Below, piece by piece: positions 1 through 10,448 of a stretch of DNA of 64,000 bases. This DNA is from Rhizomys pruinosus. Taxonomy: Eukaryota > Chordata > Mammalia > Rodentia > Spalacidae. The stretch covers positions 2,693,809 through 2,757,808 of the forward strand of contig VZQC01011003.1 of the NCBI GenBank assembly GCA_009823505.1, given 5' to 3'. Position numbers and translations under genes: made by a program. Positions within the stretch are counted from its first letter, which is position 1, and every line of letters begins with the position of its first letter. The notes beneath the pieces are model-generated. The model searched no databases. It worked only from the letters and a program-made list of their open reading frames with translations, and was not told the origin of the DNA.

Positions 1-153
1 AAAAAGACAATAAAGATAGCTACCTAGCAGTACAAAATGGCTATTTTGGCAAGTATCAACACATTGCTTTGATTTTGATTTCATAGCTTTATGTACGTCT
101 TTATCACCTGGTTTGTTCCAAGTGTGAATTCCTTTTTCAAAGATGGGATCTCA

Positions 154-356
154 GGGGCTGGAGAGATGGCTCAGTGGTTAAGAGTACCAACTGCTTTTGC
201 AGAGGACCCGAGTTCAATTCCCAGCACCCACATGGTGGCTAAAAACTGTCTTTATGCTGGGCAGGAGGATTTCTGTGGGTTCAAGGCCAGCCTGGTCTGC
301 AGAGTGAGTTCCAAGCCAGCTGGGGCTATAGGGAGACCCTGTCTCAAAAAAAAAAA
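154..356 (+). repeat. Chimeric SINE: B2 head + B1
   Basis: B2-type head (154 to about 253) ending CTGTCTTTA, fused to the 3' two-thirds of a B1 with A-tail. An imperfect target-site duplication (AAAGATGGGATCTCA before, with two extra bases after) flanks the whole, so it probably inserted as one piece. Confidence 0.8.
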
Positions 357-359
357 AGA

Positions 360-455
360 TAGGGGATCTCACTATGTTGCTCAGGCTGGCCTAAGAGTCC
401 TAGGTTCAAGCAATCCTCCTGCCTCAGTAACCTGTATAACTATATAGGCAAGTAT
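360..455 (-). repeat. Old 7SL-derived (Alu/PB1-like) fragment
   Basis: GGGATCTCACTATGTTGCTC and GCAATCCTCCTGCCTCAG match the antisense of monomeric 7SL-derived SINEs. More diverged than neighbouring B1s. Confidence 0.6.
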
Positions 456-499
456 CACTGAACCTATAAAATACTTTTGTAATAAAAATACTAATATTT

Positions 500-640
500 G
501 CTGGGTGTGGTGGAGCATGCCTTTAATCCCAGCACTCGGGAGGCAGAGGCAAGTGAATCTGTGAGTTCAAGGCCAGCCTGGTCTACAGAGCAAGCTCCAG
601 GCCAGCTGGGACTAAAAGGTAGAGCCTGTCTCAAAAAGAC
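500..640 (+). repeat. B1 SINE
   Basis: Full-length B1: GCTGGGTGTGGTGG head, CCTTTAATCCCAGCA box A/B region, CCTGTCTCAAAAAGAC tail. NOC3L intron 17 or beyond. Confidence 0.9.
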
Positions 641-739
641 CAATATTTTTTTTTTCCAAGAGGAAAAATATGTATATTAAGGAAGCCAAGTATCCTACAC
701 CATAAGAACTTGGTTCTATTTATTTATACCACTACTTAC

Positions 740-921
740 ATGCATTAATATTCTGGTAGTAGCTAAAATGCCAATGCTTGAATTTGGAAGAACCTGCAGG
801 GCAAGCGTACAAAGGCGCTTGATGAAGGCAAGGGCTCGTTGATGAGAAACCTGCTTTCTGCGCTTGGTTAGCATGACATCAAGGCACTGAAGCATGATCT
901 CAACACCTTCATTGGTGGCAC
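740..921 (-). CDS. NOC3L: NOC3L exon 17 (or retained-intron retrocopy of it)
   Basis: 182 bp with no stop and in phase with exon 16; residues about 593-653. Encodes [20 protein letters not shown] and [16 protein letters not shown], then runs straight into a GTAAGTAG donor (732-739). On its 5' side there is no intron: the sequence continues directly into a spliced copy of exons 16-11. An AG (CATGCAG, inside copied exon 16) lies exactly at the junction but has almost no pyrimidine tract. The intact frame and donor argue that it is the functional exon; it could also be part of a partly spliced retrocopy, with the true exon left of the window. Confidence 0.75.
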
Positions 922-2659
922 CTGCATGTAATCTGAACAGTATTTTTAGAGATGTGTATAGAATTTCATTGGATTGATATTTAGAACATCACCTTGTCCA
1001 GAAGGAATATGAAAAGCAGTTTGGACACAGTGAAGACTTTCTTGATAGCTTAAGTCACCAGACACAATAAGGGTATGAAGAACTACTAAATCATCAACAA
1101 AACTCCACATTTATAAGATGAGGAAACTTGGCAAAACCTTCAAGAACTGCTGGTAGAAGAGGTGACCGCTGGGCCTTCAATATTCTGAAGTAAGTTACAA
1201 ACACAATATTCAGAGTCTCTGTGTGCAGTTTAAGCTTTTTTTCAGTATTCTCCAAAGCTTCTGCCTCCTGAAGTTCTTACTCTAGTTTCTCTTCTGCTTT
1301 ATTACACTTTCTTTGCATTCTTGATAGTGTTTTTCTCTTTTCCTTGAAAGTCATGAACTTTTTTGGCTTATTAATGTCCTCTGTATCTTTTTTATCTTAA
1401 TTTTTTAAAATTTACTTCTGCATGTGTACGAATGTACTGTCTGCATGCAGGTCTGTGCACCCATGTTGTGCAATGCCGCGGAGGTCAGAAGAGGGTGTCG
1501 GATTCCCCTGGAACTGGAGTTCTCCTGGAATTAGAGTTTCAGACGGTTCTCGGACGCCATGTGGGTGCTGGGGATCGAACCTGGGTCCTCTGTAAGAGCG
1601 GTCGGCGCTCTTAACCACTAGGCCATCTCTCCAGCCCCCTCTCCCCAAGTCTTACATAAAGTTAAATCCAGGCTCTTGGCAACGACAGGCTAGCATTTTA
1701 TGCACCACACTCTATTTCTCACTGGCTGTGAGAAACATACCCTGAAGCTGTACAGATTTACGAAGGAGGCACCTTCTAAACATACATACCTGCATGTAAT
1801 CTGAACAGTGTTTTGTAGAGATGTGTATAGAATTTCATTGGATCGATATTTAGAACATCACCTGAGTTTGACAACAAACACAAATTTCAGGTTAAGTTAT
1901 GACTTCAAAGAGAGAGTGAACAAAACATAAGACAGTTCCTCACCTTGTCCAGAAAGAATATGAAAAGCAGTCTGGACACAGTGAAGACTTTCTTGATAGC
2001 TTAAGTCCTTTAAAAAAATAAACAAATAAATGAGGAGTAATAATTGCCTTTTCTATCTTTAAATAGTAATTCATTTACAAAGCTACTTACGCCAGACTCA
2101 ATAAGGGTATGAAGAACTACTAATAAATCATCAAAAAACTCCACATTTATAAGATGAGCAAACCTAAAATCAAATAAAACTTAGTTACTAGATCATCTAA
2201 ACACAGAAATAAAGCAAATAAAAAGAGCTTGACATTAAAAGTGTATTTCTAGAGGTAGGCGGATCTTTGTGAGTTCAAGGCCATCTTAGTCTACGCAGTG
2301 AGTTCCAGGATAGCCGGAGCTACAGGGAGACCCTGTCTCAAAAGACCCCCCCCCAAAAAAAAGTATATTTCTAAGATTGCTTACTTCAAAGCTTTGTTTA
2401 TAACTGAGATGGATTTCTTTCATCAATTCACATACTGCTGGACATTATACTTGGGAGGAATACATGAGGCAACTGATTAAAAATGTTGATGCTGGGTGTG
2501 GTGTGTGCACACCTTTGGTCCCAGCACTTGGGAGGTAGAGGCAGGTAGATCACTGTGAACTCAAAGCCACCCTGGTCTACATAGTGAGTTCCAGCTGGTG
2601 CAAACAGGGCGACCCTGTTCCAAAAAGAACAAAAATAATAATAGTAATAATAGTGGTAA

Positions 2660-2698
<39 letters not shown>

Positions 2699-5600
2699 AA
2701 TGGAGGGCTGCAGAAGGGGCTCAGCAGGTAAGAGCACTGGCTGCTCAGCTAGAGGGCTCGGTGGTTAAGAGCACCTCTGCAGAGGGACCCTGGGTTTGGT
2801 TTCGAACACTCACACTGTGGTAACAACTATCTGTCACTCTAGTTTCAGGGGATCTAATGCCCTTTTCTGGCCTCCATGGGCACAGCATGCATGTGATACA
2901 ATTACATACATGCAAGAGAAGCGTTTTTTTTTTTTTTTTTTTGGGTGTTTTTGAGACAGGGTCTCCCTTTAGTCCCAGCTGGCCTGGAGTCCACTTTGCC
3001 GACNNNNNNNNNNNNNNNNNNNNNNNNNNNNNNNNNNNNNNNNNNNNNNNNNNNNNNNNNNNNNNNNNNNNNNNNNNNNNNNNNNNNNNNNNNNNNNNNN
3101 NNNNNNNNNNNNNNNNNNNNNNNNNNNNNNNNNNNNNNNNNNNNNNNNNNNNNNNNNNNNNNNNNNNNNNNNNNNNNNNNNNNNNNNNNNNNNNNNNNNN
3201 NNNNNNNNNNNNNNNNNNNNNNNNNNNNNNNNNNNNNNNNNNNNNNNNNNNNNNNNNNNNNNNNNNNNNNNNNNNNNNNNNNNNNNNNNNNNNNNNNNNN
3301 NNNNNNNNNNNNNNNNNNNNNNNNNNNNNNNNNNNNNNNNNNNNNNNNNNNNNNNNNNNNNNNNNNNNNNNNNNNNNNNNNNNNNNNNNNNNNNNNNNNN
3401 NNNNNNNNNNNNNNNNNNNNNNNNNNNNNNNNNNNNNNNNNNNNNNNNNNNNNNNNNNNNNNNNNNNNNNNNNNNNNNNNNNNNNNNNNNNNNNNNNNNN
3501 NNNNNNNNNNNNNNNNNNNNNNNNNNNNNNNNNNNNNNNNNNNNNNNNNNNNNNNNNNNNNNNNNNNNNNNNNNNNNNNNNNNNNNNNNNNNNNNNNNNN
3601 NNNNNNNNNNNNNNNNNNNNNNNNNNNNNNNNNNNNNNNNNNNNNNNNNNNNNNNNNNNNNNNNNNNNNNNNNNNNNNNNNNNNNNNNNNNNNNNNNNNN
3701 NNNNNNNNNNNNNCAGGATGGCCTTGAACTCACAGAGATCGGCCTGCCTCTGCCTCTGCCTCCCAAGTGCTAGAATTAAAGGCATGCGTCACAATACATT
3801 TTAACACATTTTTAAAATAAAAGGTTTAGGGGCTGGAGAGATAGCCTAGTGGTTAAGAGCACCGACTACTGCTCTTGCAGAGGACCCGGGTTTGATCCCC
3901 AGCACCCACATGGCAGCTGAAAACCGTCTTTAACTCCAGTTCCAGAGGAATCCGACACTCTCTTCTGACCTCCAAGGCACTGCACGACACGGGTGCACAA
4001 ACCTACATGCAGACAGTACATTCATACACATACGAAAATAAATAAAATTAAAAATAAAATAAAATAAAAGGTTTGAAATGAGAAACCCAAAAAAGCCCAC
4101 TCTTCAAACTGTTTCAAGGAAAAGGCTGGTAAAGCGGGAGGAGGTGGGAATGGGAACTGAGATACGAGGACAGCAGGGCCCTCTCTAATCTGCATAGCTA
4201 TTTTAGCCAAATGTGTTTACAAAGAATCTAAAAGGCTTCAACCTACACAACCCTTACTTGGCAAGACCTTCAAGAACTGCTGGCAGAAGGGGTGACCTCT
4301 GGGCCTTCTTCAATATTCTGAAGTAGGTTACAAACACAATATTCAGAGTCTCTGTGTGCTGGCAGAGGAGACAGATAAAAATATTTTACTGGAGTTAGTA
4401 TAAATATCACTTTCAAAGCTAAAACTTGTTTTTCCTTTCTCATCCCTCCAATTCAATCTTTGGAACAAAACAGAATGAACACACAAATCTTGTGATTTCA
4501 TAAACTGCCATGTATCACACTGTATTTCCTTACACATTATAAAAATCATCTACTGCTGGGTGCAAGTCTTTAACCCCAGCACTTGGGAGGCAGAGGCAGA
4601 TGGATCTCTGTGAGTTCAAGGCCAGCCTAGTCTACATAGTAAGTTTCAGGCCAGCTAGGGCTATAGGGGGATCCTGTCTAAAAAAAAAAAAAAGAACAAC
4701 AAAAAAACATCTAGTTAAGTCTCATGAAGTAAAACAAATTAGTATACCTCCAAGTTGAAACAGTAAGCTTCTAATTAAAGTCATCTGATAAACGATTTCA
4801 AAGTATAACAGAATATGTGAAACTGCCTACCAGTTTAAGCTTTTTTTCAGTACTCTCCGAAGCTTCTGCCTCCCGAAGTTCTCGCTCTAGTTTCTCTTCT
4901 GCTTTCTTCCACTGGGGGGGGAGATAAATACCAATGAATGAAAACATGAGGCAGAGGCAGAGGCAGAATGTCAGCGTCATAAAACACATACAATTAGACC
5001 ACAAGTGGAAGGAACAACAACAAAAAGACTGGGTCAAAGAACTGACTGAAATGGTCAACTTCTTCCAAAACAGTAAACTTCTGCATCGAAAATTTTAAGA
5101 GAGACTGAGAAAAAGATGAAAAACATGTATAGCAGAATGCGTGAGCTCTGGTGGGGTGGGATTTGGGGGCAAGGAAGGGGAAATGGGTCTAGATTTGACT
5201 GCGAAATGTTGTATGAAATGCACAAAGCTTCAACAAAAAATTGGCTTTAAAAAAAAAAAAAAAAAGACATGTCTGTTAGTGTGTGTGACCAGAGTCGCCA
5301 CTAGGAAGAAGGCCAAGAGGCCCCAAAAGAGGGAGTGGGGGAGGGTTGCCTGCCATGCAACTAGAAGATTATCTGCTAAAACTTCTTGAGTCAGGAAAAA
5401 ATGTTTCTTTTCTCTTTCCTGACTGGCTCTGATGAGGAAGTCTCTCTGTCAGGGGTCTGGAGTAAGTGCTTTTTCTCTCCTCTAATTTCTGATGAAGAAA
5501 ATAATTTTTAACTCTTGCCTAGGTTCTGGGCCCAAAATGAGGAAGCTTCTGCTTAAGCCTGATGCAGAAGACGTCTCTGCCTAGGGTCTGGGGAAGGGGT

Positions 5601-8600
5601 CGGGTTCTATGAGTCCTGACATTGTCTATGAACAGAAATATAGGCAAATCTAGGATGAGTAAGATATGGAAACATTAAATTACTGACACTGACTACCCCT
5701 AGAAAAAGGCAGAACAGAATTAGAGAGGATGAAGAGGGTTCCTACTCTATAATGGTTTCTCTCCTTTTGAGAAAAGCATTGAATAAATCTATTAATATCT
5801 GTGGCACATAGGATATACTGTGGTTTTTGTTTTAATATTTTATTATTTTTATTTAATGCATCAGAAAATATTGCCAGCATGTAGTAAGTGCCCCCATGTC
5901 ATGCAATGCCCACAGAGGTCAGAAGAGGGTATTGAATCCCCTGGAACTGAAGTTACAGATGGTTGTTAGCTGCCATGGGGGTGCTAGGAATTGAACCCAG
6001 GTCTTCTGTAAGAGTAACCAGTGTTCTTTAACTGCTGAGCCATTTCTCCAGCCCTGTTCTGTTTTTGTTTTTAAATAATTTTATCTAAGAAACTTTCAAA
6101 ATAAAGAACATGTTGAGCCCTCCAAAATCTCTAGTGTTAAATAATCTAAGATAGGGGCTGGGAAGATTGCTCGGCAGTAGAGTGCTTAGTGCTCTTGGAG
6201 AGGACCATTGTTGGGTTCCCAGCAATAGTAACAGGTGGCTCACAACCACCCCTAACTCCAACTCCAGAGGATCTGATACCTTCTCTGACTCCACGGGTAC
6301 CCAAACACATGTGCACATACCCATACATACATACATATATAAATAAAAATAAATCTTAAATAACGTACAATATAGAAGCCTATAATAACTCCCAGTCATA
6401 TTTATATACAGTATATAAAACCATATACTACATGGAAATACATTATTCATTTTACCTCACTTCCTAATGTTGGAAGAACATCAAAAATGGTTACCAAGCT
6501 GCCTAAGGTATAAAGAAGCTTCTTTCTTTGGGGAAACTGTTTAATTTTTTTTTTTTTAATTACTTGGGGCTTGGTTTCTCTCTCTACAACTGCATATTTG
6601 CTTTTCCTAACAGATACCCAAGTTATTTTATTTATCCATATCATTCTATCCTAATATATTTACCATCATTTGTTTGTAATAATCAAGTCCCATTTCTATC
6701 ATGTTTTCAAAATTTATTAGATCTGGGGCCAGAGAGATGGCTCGGTGATTAAGAGTGCCGACTGCTCTTGCAGAGGACCCAGGTTTGATTCCCAGCACCC
6801 ACATGGCGGCTAAGAACCGTCTTTAGGGCTGGAGAGATGGCCTAGCGGTTAAGAGCGCCGACCGCTCTTGCAGAGGACCCGGGTTCGATCCCCAGCACCC
6901 ACATGGCGGCCAAGAACCGTCTGAAACTCCAATTCCAGGAGAACTCCAGTTCCAGGGGAATCCGAGACCCTCTTCTGACCTCCGCGGCATTGCACGACAC
7001 GGGTGCACAGACCTGCACGCAGACAGTACATTCATACACATACAGAAATAAATAAAAATTAAAAAAAAATTAAAAAATTTAAAAAAAAAGATTTAAAAAA
7101 TGTATTAGATCTATTCAAAGATGAGCATACATGAAATTATTTCCTGCTTTGTTTTTACAAATAATTTCAGTACTATAGAAACTATTTAGAAGTTCTAATT
7201 TTAAGAAATGATAATTACGACAATGGTAACTAATATTCAGAAAGACTACCCAGTATTATGAACTTAAGTGTGTTATACTCATCCCATCCCATTTACCCTG
7301 CACAACAACCCTTACTAGATACTATTTGCCCTTCTAAAAAATTTTCTAATGCCTTAGAAAATGACAAGTAGCTGGAATTCCAACCCAGATTTAAAGAGAC
7401 TAGAATTTCAGCCAATGAAACCACACGATTCAATTAACACACACACACAAATGTTTTAACTGATCTAAGCAGCCAAAGGATAAAAGCCTGCACCGTATAA
7501 AAAGAAAACAAAAGTCGGGCGAGGTGGGGCACGCCTTTAATCCTAGCACTGGGGAGGCAGAGGCAGCCTGGTCTACAGAGTTCCAGGACAGCTGGGACTA
7601 CAGGGAGACCCTGTCTCGAAAAGACAAAAAAAAAAAAACCTCTTCATCTACTGCTGCTCTCTTCACCAATAGCTGTCAGTTCCCACAGTTGGCTTATGAA
7701 AAGGTTTGTTTGTTGGTTTTGTGTGTCTTTTTGAGTTCTGGAAAATAGGGAGAAGGGCTATGAAATATCATCTTCTGGTCAAAACAGCCATTGCAAACAC
7801 AAACTCACAAAATGGGCCCATCTACATACAGTCAGGCATGGATGGAGGACAGGCTCAGGAGCCCCTACCACCAACTGCTGAACTATTTGCTTCTGACAGA
7901 TTAGGGGTAAGAAGAAACTGCCTTCAGTTGTAAATCCACTGATAACCCCACCAGAATCCAACGGATAGGACCAATCCAATAATCACACAGATGGCCTTGG
8001 TTAAACTAAATGCCTCACAAAACAAAACCAAAAATTATTGAGTCTGAGAAAGGGACTGTCATGTGGGGGGGGCGGGTAGAGATGGAAGGGAGTAGTGGAG
8101 ATAAGAAGAGAATATGGGGAGAGAGTAATCAGAATACATTACCAAATAGCAAAATTAATCAGAATTCATTACCAAATAGCAAAATTAATCAGAATACATT
8201 ACCAAATAGCAAAATTAATCAATTAAAAAGCCCTTTCAACTATGATTTTTTGATATATACTATGATTTTAGTCCAAGATCGAATAAAGCAGAATACTTTA
8301 AATGAAACAAAAAAGAAAATAAACCAAACCTTTCTTTGCATTCTTGATAGTGTTTTTCTCTTTTCCTTGAAAGTCATGAACTTTTTTGGCTTATTAATGT
8401 CCTCTGTATCTTTTTTCACTTCTACTTCTTTGATTCGCAGGCATAAAAATGTTTTTAACATCTAATATTGAAAAGAAATGACAAATATGGAGCTTAATAT
8501 TTATACTACCCTCAAAGACTATAAAAAAGCACTTCTTTCAATCACATAAAAACTTTTTTAGTTTTTTTAAATTTTATTTATTTTTATATGTGTATGAATG

Positions 8601-9382
8601 TACTGTCTGCATGTAGGTTTGTGCACCCGTGTCATGCAATGCCTCGGAGGTCAGAAGAAGGCGTCAGACTTTCCTGGAACTGGAGTTAAAAGACGGTTCT
8701 CAGCCACCATGTGGGTGCTGTGGATCGAACCCAGGTCCTCTACAAGAGTGGTCGGTACTCTTAACCACTAGGCCATCTCTCCAGCCCCCGCAATAAAAAC
8801 TTTGATACATCTTTTTATCACATTTACACAAAGTCCTGCTATCTTCTGTTAATCACATTCAGTTAACTACATGTGTTTATGAAAGAATACTAGCATTTCG
8901 CCAACAATTCAAAACACTGCTATTTCCTGAGTCTAAGGAAGAGAGAACAGATGCACTGGCAGACAGAATTACAAAGCATCAATACCATGGGAAGAGACAT
9001 AATTCAAGCCAGGTGTGGTGGTGCAAACCTTTAATACCAGCACTTGGAGGTGGAGGCAGAGGCAGGTGGATCTCTGTGAGTTCAAGGCCAGCCTGGTCTA
9101 CATAGTGAGTTCCAGGCTAGCTGGGGCTACAGGGAGACCCTGAACATAACTCAAGACATTTCTAAACTACCTTTAACTTACCAAGTTTTGTAAATAATGG
9201 TGCTAAGCATTCATGTGTTTTTCACAATAAAAAAAAGGCAAAAAACTAATGTCAGTAACTTGAAGATGACTTATTTTCCTTTCCAACTTTATCAAGTATC
9301 AGAATCAAGTGGAGTACATGTTAAAAAGCATACTGCTCAGCACTCAGAGGCAGGCAGATTTGTGAGATCAAGGCCAACTTGG

Positions 9383-9425
<43 letters not shown>

Positions 9426-9517
9426 CTGATTTGTGAGATCAAGGCCAATGTGGTCTACACACACACACACACATACACACACACACGGCTGATTTGTGAG
9501 ATCAAGGCCAACATGGT

Positions 9518-9567
<50 letters not shown>

Positions 9568-10414
9568 CTGAATGTCAGCCCAAGAGTAAAGCCCCAGAGT
9601 TTTATTTCTAAGTTCCAGGTGATGCTGATCTAGGGACCAAATTAAGAATGACTTAAGGAAAATATTTAGAAAAAATGTCTGGATACTAATTTGGAAATTG
9701 GTGGTTTTTTTTGGTCCTTTCGAGACAGGGTCTCCCTGTAGCCCCAGGTGTCCTGGAACTCACTCTGTAGACCAGGCTGGCCTTGAACTCACAAAGATCC
9801 GCCTGCCTCTGCCTCCCAGGTGCTAGGATTAAAGGCGTGCGCCACCACACCGGGCAAGGAAATTGGTGTTTTATGGGCTATAAACCATTCTTTAAATGTA
9901 AACAAACTTCCAGAAATTTAAGACCCCACATTTTTTCTGGAAGAAACCACCTCACTGACTTCTTTCAATCAAACCAGTATTCATGAAACAAAAACATGCC
10001 AACTACAGGTTTTGTATTGTTTCAATGTTCTAACAGGCACATTTGGAACCAAAGTATTTCAGATAACAGCACTAAAGGTATGGATGAAAAGGAATAACTA
10101 AAAGCATTATGTATGAAGCTGAAGTCACTGTCCATATAGAAAGATAAAATTCAGGGTCTGGAGAGATGGCTCAGCAGTTAAGAGCACCAACTGCTCTTAC
10201 AGAGGACCCAGGTTCAATTCCCAGCACCCACATGGTGGCTAAGAACTGTCTTTAAGCCAGACATGGTGCACACCTTTAATCCTAGCACTCAGGAGACAGA
10301 GGCAAGCAGATCTCTGTGAATTCAAGGCCAGCCTGGTCTTGTGAGTTCCAGGCCAGCTGGGGCTACAAGGAGACCCTGTCTCAAAAAGCAAACAGACAGA
10401 CACACAGACACACA

Positions 10415-10448
<34 letters not shown>

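Noticed and set aside
2745..3804. ORFs of 260-346 codons around 3-3.8 kb
   Set aside because: They run through the N gap; the real bases at both ends are B1.
8010..8465. 151-codon plus-strand ORF
   Set aside because: It reads through the 30-bp minisatellite and antisense to NOC3L exon 11; a chance ORF.
9353..9565. Direct repeats with spacer-like AC runs, CRISPR-like at first glance
   Set aside because: Eukaryotic B1-derived minisatellite; spacers are simple repeats of varying length.
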